Shown here piece by piece: positions 21,710 to 62,996 of a stretch of 64,000 nucleotides of DNA. The notes under the pieces were generated by a model. The model saw only the letters and a program-made list of their open reading frames with translations, was not told where the DNA came from and made no database searches. Source of the stretch: Heliocidaris tuberculata (lineage: Eukaryota > Echinodermata > Echinoidea > Camarodonta > Echinometridae); contig CM046845.1 in assembly GCA_025618425.1 (NCBI GenBank), forward strand, positions 11,002,057-11,066,056. The letters are read 5' to 3'. The translations under genes and the position numbers were made by a program. Numbering within the stretch: position 1 is the first letter of the stretch; each line of letters starts with the position of its first letter.

Positions 21710-22330
21710 ATCTATTTTAATAGTGTCTATCGAATTTTTTTGATATGGGCTTACATCGAATTCATGTAACCCTACAAATCAGTCCATGATTAACTGATAC
21801 TGTCCACAGTGTCAGTTCAATGCTATTGAATATAACTCCCTTTATATGAACACTAAAACGGTCCTAGCAATTCCAAATGGATTTATGGTTCATAGTTCAG
21901 TGATTTGACCACAATAGAAAAAATGATTATGCTGGCGCACCAATTCACTGCTCTATATTTCCTGAAACGCATTTGTTATCGAAATTTCAGTTGACTTAGG
22001 GTACAAGGTCCAGTTACTTTACAAGAGAGCGATGATAAGAAACATGACCTGGTTAAACTTGACCGACTATTGCGATGAGGATGATCGATGCACTCTGGAC
22101 GGCGGGGTCAATCAAATCTTTGACCCTGGTTCTGACTGCTGTCAGGTTGACATTGTCGATGCAAATATGGGTCAAGGGATGAGCAGAGAGGCCGGACACG
22201 TCTATTATAATTATTATCAGCGAGTTGCAAGCTAAAGGAGCAGAGTCATTTTAAGGGAGGGGTGGAAACGGCGTGATTGAAAAAAGATGACAAAAACCTA
22301 TGCTCCAAGCTGTCAATTCTTCTTCTCCTC
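21710..22330. promoter_or_regulatory. Upstream region of single-exon SLC7 gene
   Basis: No clear TATA box identified. The segment is alignable over most of its length with the region upstream of the pseudogene, so the presumptive promoter was copied with the gene. A poorly supported open stretch at 22032-22235 is not conserved as a frame in the other copy. Confidence 0.4.
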
Positions 22331-22664
22331 CTTGTTCTTGTTCTTGTTCTTGTTCTCCTTCTTTTACTTCTTCTCCTTAGTATTGTCATTTTTTTTTTTG
22401 GGGGGGGGGGTGGGTTGGAGGGGAGAGGACACTATTACCTGATTGACTGAGTTGGGTTACGCAGTATCCAGAGCTGTACAAACGATGCAGCCAAATTGAA
22501 AACAGTAAGGGTTGCGCATACTTTTATCTTTCAGCATAACAGCAATTATAAAGATTTCGATGAAAATACTCATTATACTGTGCCATCATTGCTGTTGTAA
22601 TTTGTCTTGGTTTTCTTGAAATAATCAGACTTTACATGTTCCCTTATTTAAAGTTTTCAACATG

Positions 22665-22679
22665 AGGATATATATATAT

Positions 22680-22746
<67 letters not shown>
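22665..22746. repeat. (TA)n microsatellite
   Basis: About 35 TA units, with one GATATA interruption. Confidence 0.95.
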
Positions 22747-22749
<3 letters not shown>

Positions 22750-22832
22750 TACAAAGTCCACGTGTTGGTAGAATATCAAAAAACAAACTATTAGACATTT
22801 CATGCTTTTATCCAACTTCTTTATTTCCTCTC

Positions 22833-22868
22833 ACGAATTTTCGACGGTATTCACATCGTCTTTATCAA
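22833..22868 (-). other. Hammerhead-like motif or retroelement-end hairpin
   Basis: On the minus strand: TTGATAA, AGACG, a ten-base loop, CGTC, GAAA. This mirrors the hammerhead core CUGAUGA-stem II-GAAA, with C3 changed to U and G8 to A. No complete stem I with cleavage triplet can be drawn, so activity is not claimed. It is followed by sequence typical of dispersed retroelement ends. Confidence 0.3.
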
Positions 22869-22897
22869 GTGAATGACAAACTTTCGAAATTGTATCC

Positions 22898-22970
22898 ATG
22901 TAGCGTTTCCAAGACAATGCGCAATTAGTTTATAAGTAACCGGGCGCATTGTCTTGGAAACGCTTTACAG
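22898..22970. repeat. Hairpin with 24-base arms
   Basis: GTAGCGTTTCCAAGACAATG-x-GC pairs with GCGCATTGTCTTGGAAACGC. The loop is ~24 bases. Confidence 0.7.
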
Positions 22971-22999
22971 CTCAAAAATATCTTTAAAACGTCACGAAG

Positions 23000-23722
23000 A
23001 CGTCACAATTGAAATGCACGTTTGTAGATTATGACCCAAAGCGTATAATAATATAAGGGGCGCTTATATAAGCGCAAGGTGCTAATATAAGCATATATAT
23101 ATATATATATATATGCTACCTGCTTTGATCAATTTTATATCCAACAGGGGAATACATTATCCAATAAAGACAAGTTCTGACCGTGACGGGAAAAATGCCG
23201 GAAAATACGTCCGCTTTAGATCTATATCCAACATGCAATTAGGGTATATAGGCTTCGGTTGAATAAGCCATTTGTAACCAACATAATCTTTCTGCCTCTT
23301 CTGACAAGTGAATGTACGACTTCTTTCTTCTTTATTACCAATTTTATTTACATTTTTAGTCAAAATGTCTTTATTTTCATGCAGTGCAACTCAATTTAAT
23401 TAAATTGAATTCAAAAGTTATTGGTCATGCACAAAAATATAGATACATTTGACATAAAAACCATTCTCTTGCCGTTTCTGTACCCGTTAATATACAAAAC
23501 ATCTTATACATATAAAATCAAAGATAAAACAATAGCACAATATATGCAAAGCGCATAGAATAGTGCATGTGCATGACAAAGAAAATTAAAAGTTCACTAC
23601 AACAGAAGACGACACAGTCGACTAGAATGCATGAGTAGGGCATAAGAAAACAGATATTAGACAGTCAAATATAGAGAAGAAACAGATAAAGGGATTGGAG
23701 AGGACAGGAGCAAAGTAAAAGG
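23000..23722. other. Intergenic AT-rich DNA
   Basis: No gene seen. Contains a short (TA)n at about 23092-23113. Confidence 0.5.
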
Positions 23723-24724
23723 CAGGGGCGTCGTCCTGGGGGGGGGGAGGGGCGATTGCCCCCCCAAGAAAATATTGGGGGGGGCAAACATATCATTTTG
23801 CCCCCCCCCCCCAATATATCCGGAGGTGTAAAATAAAATAAGGAAAAACTGATGCAAAACTCGGGAAATGAAACCTTCCAAACAATGAAATACAAAAGGT
23901 TTTACACGGTCAGACTTCAATTCGCCGCGCGCTTCGCGCGCAAATTCTCTAATCTTTACTGCGTCATGTAACCGTTGAGAAGCTGTTTTTAAGAGGCGTT
24001 CCAAAAAATCATGACGCCATTAAAAAACGTTCTGAACATACATAATTCACTTCAAAGTTTAAATTTTCATATTTATTTAGTTTTTTCTCTATTTTTTCAT
24101 ATTTTATTAGTGTTTATTTTTTCTATTATTTTGTGTTATATCTTTTCTACTCAATTTGCTGTTATGTAAGATATATTTTCCCATCATTTTGTCGTTTTCC
24201 ATGTGATATTTAATTCCATTTTCTGTTCATGATATCGATATGCATACTTTATTTAAGTTCAAATTACCATCATATCTTTATCAAGGCTATGATGATCAGA
24301 GGCAGCGCTCCGGGGAAGGGATCGCTGTATATAATTCAACACCCGTTGCCTTCAGCGTTAGAAATAAATCTTAAAGTTTTTGCTCGCTCGCTTCGCTCAC
24401 TCGCAAATGAATAATCAGGCTATTACACTCAAGTGCAAAGTAGTTTTTATCTAGAACCATGTTAAGATACAAACAATAGCGTGTCGAAAATGATCCTCGG
24501 TTGTGTATTGATCAGAATTACCGGTATACTAATGTTTCGAAGTGGTATTTTCCGCCTTGTTTCCACCCTTTGTAGGTGCTGCTTTTTTGTTGGTGCCCCC
24601 CCCCCACACTTAAGGAGGCGCACCGCCGCCCCTGATGATGATTGAATTGAGTGCCAAATGATCATCGTTACGATAGGCTGTCTTGCCCCCCCCCCCCAAT
24701 CCGAAAAACGGATCGACGCCCCTG
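23723..24724. mobile_element. hAT-type non-autonomous element, 1.0 kb
   Basis: Perfect 8-bp duplication GTAAAAGG at 23715-23722 and 24725-24732. Ends CAGGGGCGTCG and CGACGCCCCTG are exact inverted repeats. Inside are G/C homopolymers, the small palindrome GCGCGCTTCGCGCGC, and no transposase. Confidence 0.88.
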
Positions 24725-24732
24725 GTAAAAGG

Positions 24733-25356
24733 GATATAAGAGGGGTACAAAAGAGAAAGAATGAGATAGGTATTATGTAGAGGTGGGAAGAGATGAAAAG
24801 GAGAGACAAGCATACAGAGTAAGAGAAGAAGGAGAGGGATAGAACAGACTGAGGAAATTAGGTACCGTAGTGAATTTTGAAAGATAAAAGGAGAGGGGAA
24901 GAAAGATGAGAAAGAGGACCAAAAAGGAGGTGTGAGAGTGGCATATGAATACATTATTTCTATCATTAGACACAAATTTCACCACTTATGAGTTCTAATG
25001 CACATATCCCAAGACAATATAAAAGGAGTATCAAAGTCAGGATAACAGCAAAATTATAGCCTGATGATTTAATGTAACTTTCAGTCTTTCCTAATGAAAT
25101 AGAACTGCTGTAATAATGATAGACTAAATTGCCTGAGGATTTGGAAAAGTTTCACATTTGAAACAGAAATTAATTGTACGCCCTGCTAAAATATATTATA
25201 ATGGTTTTGAGAAATACATATAACAGATAAATACTGGGCAGGCCGTTCAGCTGCATTCCTATAACGTATTATTACAGACCAAAGAAATATAATCGCAAAA
25301 ACAAAAAAGATACACTCAACTCAAGTATAACACAAGTGACCGACAGACATAACCAA
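24733..25356. other. Intergenic, purine-rich then AT-rich
   Basis: A GA-rich stretch at ~24740-24940 explains apparent long minus-strand frames. No gene recognised. Confidence 0.5.
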
Positions 25357-25515
25357 GGTGTCGTAGTCTAGTGGTGGTTTAACCACTTGACTGGAAATGT
25401 GAAGATCGTCGATTCGATCCCCGACATGGCACTCATGTCCTTGAGCAATGCATTTTATCTACATTGTTCTTTTATTGCAATTAAATAAATCGTACATTAA
25501 ATAAATGGTGATTGG
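25357..25515 (+). mobile_element. tRNA-derived SINE
   Basis: An A box-like TAGTCTAGTGGTGG and a B box-like GATTCGATCCC lie ~40 bases apart, like a tRNA. Then come the tRNA-unrelated body CCTTGAGCAATGCATTTTAT and an (AAATAAAT)n-like tail. The tail and unrelated body argue for a SINE rather than a functional tRNA. Confidence 0.7.
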
Positions 25516-25899
25516 CATATTAATACCAACGTGTGTTTGTGTGTTTCTGTTTTTTAAAAGCAATTCTGGTTATTATGTAACTCAGTTAGCAAAGTACCAT
25601 ATAAGTGGACAGAGTGTTCAGTCATCTTCCACGTCATAACACTCACTAACCTTTTACACCTGTCATTATATAAGATCATGGCATGTATAAGAAACGACCC
25701 CTAAACCCTTCGTTTCTGATTCTTGGTAACCACACGTCCTGTTTGTTGAAAACTATGTGTTCATATAAAGGATGATTCTTATCCCCAAATGATGTAGTTA
25801 AACTTGTCAAGAACGGCTGCTTCAGCTATCTCTTAAAGTTGCTTTCCAGGTGAGTCATTTACCGTATTTGCAGTTTCCTTACCTTGTCGGATTTCTCCC

Positions 25900-25970
25900 A
25901 TCTCACCTTTTTTTTTTCATTTCGTTTTGAGAGGTCTTTTTTTTTTCCATTTCGTTTTGAGAGGTAACTC
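25900..25970. repeat. 31-bp tandem duplication
   Basis: TTTTTTCATTTCGTTTTGAG with AGGTC/AGGTA occurs twice in tandem. Confidence 0.75.
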
Positions 25971-26278
25971 CATAGAACCAGGCAAGGCAGGAGAAAGAGA
26001 TGATTTGTTTGATTACGCTGTCACAGAGGAAAAGGAGGGTCTCCTTTCTTACGTTGAATGATTTCAATTTTCCCAGGAAATATAACCTCTGGTTTGCTCT
26101 TGAAACAACAGTTTAGGTGTTAGTATTCCAGCTGAAATCCCTGTCAATGCATGACATATCTGCCAAAGTCTTAATGTTGATGACATAAAACAATTTTTTG
26201 TTTTTAGAAGATATTATTCTTCCATTTGCCTGTCCTGGAACTTCAAGCCACATGTACAAGCCATTAGCATATATCTTT

Positions 26279-27750
26279 TAGACCCTACTTGTCCTTAGAT
26301 TCTTCTGGTGCAATGTACAGGACTTTCTGTATGAGGATCGTCGTCATTTTTCTCACTTCTGTCATCCATTTGATTCGAGGATTTAGTCGAACTATGCCGA
26401 GATAGACAGGAATTCCACTTAATATGATGGCCATTGCAAAGAGTGAATCAAGCGGTGCACTAAAGAACCCAAAGACAATGAGAGACATACAGACTACGAC
26501 GAAGATGATGGGGATAATGATATTGACTTTGAAAGGTCTTGGTCGGTTTGGTCCTTTGTATCTCATATACAACAGACCAGCAACGGCCGTTCCACAGGAC
26601 AGAAATTTGACGACGCCGAAGAAGTTGATTAGGGTGAAGATGTTGTCCACGAAGCACATGGCAATTATTGGCATTGTTGACATGATGACACTGGGCAGAG
26701 GTGTTTTAATGGCGGATTCCAATCATTGCAAGTAGTTTTGGAAGGTGTCCTTCCCTTGCACCGGCCAACATATATCTAGACGCTGCCAAGACACATTCGC
26801 TGAGTGATCCAAAGCAGGACAAAGCCAAAGAAACAGGGATAATACCGGCGAATCTTCCAAGGACCTGGTCGGCGTAACTAAAGGCTACGGCGTTGGAAAT
26901 TAGTAGCTCTGATGGGGACAGGACGGTGAAGTACGCAACATTAGCCAGTGTGCTGACAAGGCCCACTGTCAATATAGAGAGCACTATAGCGATTGGGAGG
27001 TTCTTCAAAGATTCTTCCGTCATAGCAATGAGGCAATGCCAGCCGGCGAAAGAAAACAGGCCTGAATACATCGCTGTTCCCAGACCACTGATGTCAGTTG
27101 AGGCAAAAGGGTCTTTGAAATATTGTGTTCTTTCCCGATGTTGATGAAGCCGCTGGCTATCATAAAACCTATTGCAAGTAGCTTACAGATGGTCAAGATC
27201 TTCTGAACAAGAGAAGATAATCTTACGCTCCAACAGTTGACAAACATTATGATTACGGTACATAAGACGGCCAAGAGCTTAAATTTACTGCTATCTTTGG
27301 AGGCGGACAGTCTGGATCATGGTAGAAGGGTTCCAAACAGTAAGAAGAAAACAGTAAAGCTGTAACAGCGGCTGAGGAAATAACAGATTCAGCCCATAAG
27401 TTGAGAAAACCAACAAAGTCCCCAAAGATTGCTCGACTGTAAGTATAGTTACTATACCTCCCGATGCGGTGATCGTGCCCAACTCAGCGAAGCACAACGC
27501 ACCAAGTAGTGACACGGCTGACCTGCAGCCACCCATACACACAGGGTAGCCCCGACGCTCTCTACACCAGCAAGGACACCTTTTGGTGAGATAAAGATCC
27601 CGGTTCCGATCATGATACCGACGTTAATTATGACACCATCGAAGAGACTAAGACTTCGTTTGAGTTTGACAGTGCCGCCATCGTCTTCCTGATCGCAATT
27701 CTTGCCGACATTGTTAGGAGTTCTATCTCGTGTTTCTACGACATCAAATG
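26279..27750 (-). pseudogene. Decayed duplicate of the single-exon SLC7 gene
   Basis: Alignable to 20207-21709 almost throughout, but broken. The N-terminal codons including the ATG are deleted: the duplicated text jumps from the TTCTACGA(C/A) region directly to the former leader. A net one-base insertion turns IGIRHKTPLP into IGIRH-stop near 26710, and bases are lost within the HIEHFKDPF equivalent near 27120. Further indels lie near 27285, 27450 and 27520. A 9-base in-frame deletion removes three residues after VTEE near 27010. Longest remnants are 26285-26722, 26706-27071 and 27020-27274. No full product is possible. Confidence 0.9.
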
Positions 27751-28022
27751 TAATTCCTACAAATTAGCCATATGATGAACTGATACTGGAGAGCCAATTT
27801 AGTGCTACTGAAAAAGCATCCCTTTATTTGAGCACTAAAATGGTCCTGCAATTCAAAATAGATTTATGGTACAGAGTTTGGTGATTTAATCACAATCTAA
27901 TGGAGCGTCAAATAACTGCTTTATATTTCCTGAAACATTGTATTGTTATTATTGCAAATTTAGTGGAATTAGGGTACAGAGTCTGTTTTGCAAGATAGTG
28001 ATAAATAAGAAACATGACCTGG

Positions 28023-28163
28023 GGCCTGTTGCACAAAACTTGCGTTTGAACGCAACTCAGGGAAATCAAACGCAACTTTATTTTCAGCCAATCAGAAGTG
28101 CGCATTTAGGACTTGCGTTTGATTTTTAGGAGTTACGATTAAACGACGTTTTGCGCAACGGGC
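28023..28163. mobile_element. Hairpin element, GGGCCCCGTTTCAT family, copy 3, with empty-site paralogue
   Basis: Ends GCCTGTTGCACAAAAC and GTTTTGCGCAACGGGC are inverted repeats; CAGCCAATCAGAAG is inside. The copy A paralogue reads AACATGACCTGGTTAAAC, with no element. Here ACCTGG flanks both sides, giving a ~6-bp target duplication. Confidence 0.9.
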
Positions 28164-28559
28164 ACCTGGTTGAACTTGACCGAATATTACGAGGATGCAT
28201 TCTGGACGGCGGGGTCAATCAAGTCCTTGACCTTGGGCCTAGATAGATATCGACTGATGTCAGGTCAATGCAAATATTGATGGGATGAGCAGAGCGGCCA
28301 GACACTTCTAAAATATCATCAGCGATTTGCATGCTAAGAAGCATTTTTTTTTGGGGGGGGGGGGTGGATGAGGGAAGGGTGGGATGGATGGAGGAAACGG
28401 AGCGATTGAAAATAAAGTGACTAGAACATATGCTTCAGACTGTTAACTCTTCTTCTTCTTCATCTTCTTCATCTAATCCTTCTTTTTCGTTTTTTCTTTT
28501 GTTATCATTTTTTTGTGGGGGAGCACTATTCCCTGACTGAGTTGTAGGTTATCATAAAG

Positions 28560-31500
28560 GCAGACTACACTTCATATTTGGGTAATAATAGGCCCCTCAT
28601 ATTCGAGCAGGAGGTGGTGTCTCTGTAATGAAAATCAGGATCATACGGTTGTCTTTAACTTTCTGAAACTTGATATTATTTTATCTATCTGAAAACGTAC
28701 TGAATTATTGAGATATGAAATTTCAAGCATTAATATATGTTTGAACTTATATGAATCTTACCAATAACAGAAATCTATGGGGTTTCGCACACAAATAGCG
28801 AGTGGGCCTCGTTTGTGCATGAAAAACGCCATATTTCCTAATCTGAGAGGTGTCATTAGGCTGACCATACTGGGACACTATTACAGTATAAGTGCTCATT
28901 TATGCATGAAAATCATGATTATATCACTCTCAACATACTGTAGCAAAAATTAACAGGATAATACCTTTTCTGTTAGAAAAACTTAATGGCACTAGTATGC
29001 CCGATTTTTAGTGAAAATTTTAGAACTTTTTTTCACAATTTTTGATGTTTTGTGGAATCCAAGTCAGTCAAATCACAGAAGAAACTCCTTATACTAATAT
29101 TACTCAGAAAGCTATTTTCTTTATACTTGCATGATTTCTAGTTCAAAGGATATGCTAATTATGAAATTTCATCAAAAATCCAAGATGGCCCCCCAAATGG
29201 CCAATTTTGAACCCCATGGGACACGATTTGGCAATGGGAACATAAAAATTCATTAACTAGACACTTCAGGCATTACAAAACTTGGTTATAAAAATGTATG
29301 ATGGTGCACGAGGACCCCTATTTCGAGGGGGAAAAGGCAGAGGGGGTAGAGCCCCCCCCCCCCCCCCCCATTTCAAGTGGGATTCGTCACCATGGAAGTT
29401 TTAAAGGGCCAATCGTCCCTTCAGAAATTTTGATTTATTGGATGAATACTAATCAACACGGCAATTGTTTTTTTTCTCCCTATTTTCCGTTTATTTTTAT
29501 TTTTTCTTCTTCTTCATTTCTTTGGGGGTGGTAGCCCAACAATAAGAAAAAAACACCCCCAAAATAAAAACAGTGTCTAGTGTGAGCCCCCCACCCCCCA
29601 ACAGGAGACTATGGACCAGTCTAATAGAAGAACATGAGTGTAACATATTTTAAATATCTATCCTCCTTGCAGGTGAATCATTCTAGTAATTACAATAATC
29701 ACGTTATGCATCCTCAGCCACAATTGAAAATTCATCTAACATAAAATCTGTCACCTGATCAGGTACACATACATGTATATAAATGCAGAAACACTCAATG
29801 AGAGAAAAAAAAACGAAAACAAACATGTATTAATGCTTAAAAATTACTCTTTCAACGAGAAAGCAGGATATCAAAGATTTTGTAACTGAAGGTAACAGAA
29901 GTATTGAAACTTTAATCACTGCCAAACATATATACATGCATGTCACCATTTTGTATTTCTGTTTCATAATTCTACTCTCAGTGCACATAATTAAAACAAA
30001 TAAAACCACAAATATCATATTTCTGATATATACTTTATTTGAAAATATCTTGGCACCCTCCATTCTCCAGAAACAGATCTTTACAACAGTCATAACGCTA
30101 TAATATATTATACACAAACAGCATAGTACATGTTATTACTACAATGTATTTAAAATGATAAATTGAGGACAAGGAAATATTTATGCTGAATATACATACA
30201 CAATATAGCTTGTTGATATCACATTTCATTCTCATAAGTATTAAAAAACTAGATGGTTAGAGTCAAAGAAGTAATTACTTGTCATGTATGATATAACATT
30301 TTTGAATGATTTCTATTTGTTCAATTTTTGGTTCTCTGACAGAAATTAGAATACAAATAATATAATTCAATGAGGTACATATAAACTTTTTTTTCTAATT
30401 ATGTTTTTTCTTCTAACATGATGATACCTTACAATCTGTAGGTAAAAGGTTCTTTGAAAATATTGGAGTGTTCCAGAAAAGCAAAATAAAAAGGGGAAAT
30501 TATCAGACCACTTTTCAGACCCTCACTATGTTTCATTCAATCACAAACATCTTGATAGCCAAAGACAAATCCACAAAATCCATATATTTGTAATCCCCAA
30601 ATTTCTGCATTATTAAAATTACTTGCGTGCCAAGAGCCTGCTATAGAATTGTTTGACACTGACAGGGTTAAATTCCACCAAACATATCGATTATATGAGT
30701 GACTGATTCAAATTGACATTATTTCTCATTATAATACACATTTTTGGTATGGTACAAAATATTGCATGGAGTACGTTAATCAACAGAAAGTCAAAGGAGA
30801 ACAAAAGAGACAAAAACCCCTAAAGCTGAACCTGCGCCATTTACTACTCGTTCTGACAATGAAGACTGGATAAAAAGAAATCACTTTAAAAAAGATGTAA
30901 GAAAACATCACAGTATTAATGATTAATAATATATAAAATAAGTTAGTCATACTGTAATATCTAGATTATGGGTAGCGAAATACTGCATTTCTCTCATTCA
31001 GAATTTGTTAACCCCATCTCGTTACTACAAATCCATGATGTAATTAACTTTACATGACGATTATTGATTCAACTAGCTTTTAGCACATTGCAGATATTAT
31101 TCCAGCAATTCTAGAACTTACCTAAAGTTCTAAACATCCTTCAAGTTCTGAAAAATAAATAATTTAACCTGACATCCATTCAAATTAACAGTGAGAGACT
31201 CAATTTCTTTCAATAGATTCCATCATATACAGGGAAACTTGTGGAGCTGTAAAACAAAACTTAAGTGAAACTTAAAAGTATGGAATGCTAAACGACCAAA
31301 ACAAACATTGGTCAGATACTTTCTGTTAAGCTAATACATCATATCCACACACAAAAAATAGTTAAATGGCAAGCTTTACTCTTTGAGAAGTATGAAAGGA
31401 CAACTTGTTAAATGGTTTATACTTTGTCCTCAAGAGACTGCAGCCGCTCAAATTCTTGAATAAAACCTGTACATCGTCTGTTTGAGCCAGAAGGGCATTA

Positions 31501-31946
31501 AATCTGTGTTAATTAAGTATAAGAATTAATGCCCTTCTGGTTCAAAACAGATGATTATGTAGTTGATGCATCAATCTAATAGTTCTTCCAGCAAGGACAG
31601 TTAAGATATATTTTCATGGAGATTTATGTGAATGTATCAAGTATGAATGTGTCATTTTCGTAACAAGCTCTAGCTCCATTCACTAGGAAGTGATATGCAT
31701 TCTTTACCTACCAATTCTTAAGATCATTGGTATTTCAGTAGTGTATGGTGACCATGTTTTCACAGCCCATCCTTTTCTACTTTCGTCATGTCATGTGTAG
31801 TTCCTCAAAATAAAAGTGTTTACATTTAGGAAAAGTCATCATCTTGGGCAGTCAGTAAATTGCGCTCATGGCCTTTTCTCAGTCACTGCATGTCTGCTTT
31901 CTTGGTTTACGACGATTACTGACAATGTCTCATTGTGTCCTGATCT
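28560..31946. other. Non-coding region 3' of VPS35
   Basis: No open frame of note; C runs at ~29351 and ~29585. The part nearest 32245 must contain the VPS35 3' untranslated region. Minus-strand AATAAA-type signals occur, for example at about 30034, but none can be chosen. Confidence 0.5.
31472..31555 (+). ncRNA. Candidate miRNA-like hairpin (unproven)
   Basis: An 84-base hairpin. The 5' arm ATCGTCTGTTTGAGCCAGAA plus GGGCATTAA pairs with TTAATGCCCTTCTGGTTCAA plus AACAGATGAT over about 29 pairs with one bulged base, and the loop is ~24 bases. The two non-Watson-Crick positions are G-U on the + strand and A-C on the minus strand, favouring a + strand RNA, antisense to VPS35. It could equally be a small foldback element; no known miRNA seed was recognised. 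Confidence 0.35.
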
Positions 31947-32095
31947 GGGCCCCCATTTCATCAAACTTATTACCCATTAAATGTTCCAAAATTCAATGAC
32001 AACTTTACTCACAGCCAATCATATGCAATCATTTCAGTAGCATATGTCAGTTACTGTAACTTGTCACTGATAACAAGTTTGATGAAACATGGCCC
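31947..32095. mobile_element. Hairpin element, GGGCCCCGTTTCAT family, copy 4
   Basis: GGGCCCCCATTTCATCAAAC at left and GTTTGATGAAACATGGCCC at right. CAGCCAATCATATGC is inside. It lies ~150 bases after the VPS35 stop, so it may be transcribed in the 3' untranslated region. Confidence 0.85.
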
Positions 32096-32245
32096 GGTTT
32101 GTCACAAACATCCTATGACAAGTCTTCCAATACATTATACAAAGTGCCACATCATCTGGCAGTCTTCGCTCTTACGACTGTCAATGGTGGCGTTCTAATG
32201 TTCGTTATTTAAAACCATCACATGATGATCTCTCCTCTAAGTCTC

Positions 32246-62996
<30,751 letters not shown>

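Larger units (their letters stand above)
20180..22460. repeat. Segmental duplication, copy A
   Basis: Matches 26240-28556 in the same orientation. The match includes the SLC7 coding region and ~750 bp upstream, for example TGGACGGCGGGGTCAATCAA, AAGAAACATGACCTGG and the CTTCTT-rich tract. Copy A keeps the open gene. Confidence 0.88.
26240..28556. repeat. Segmental duplication, copy B
   Basis: Counterpart of 20180-22460. It carries an insertion of a hairpin element at 28023-28163 that copy A lacks, so the hairpin arrived after the duplication or was precisely lost from copy A. Confidence 0.88.

Noticed and set aside
22032..22235. 67-codon frame upstream of the single-exon SLC7 gene
   Set aside because: The duplicated copy near 28000-28300 has insertions, including a hairpin element, that destroy the frame, and there is no known likeness.
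24462..24975. 115-121-codon minus-strand frames
   Set aside because: Low-complexity purine-rich DNA plus C runs at the end of a hAT element; no family likeness.
25357..25430. A functional tRNA gene
   Set aside because: Promoter boxes are present, but the arms pair imperfectly and it continues into a SINE body with an A-rich tail.
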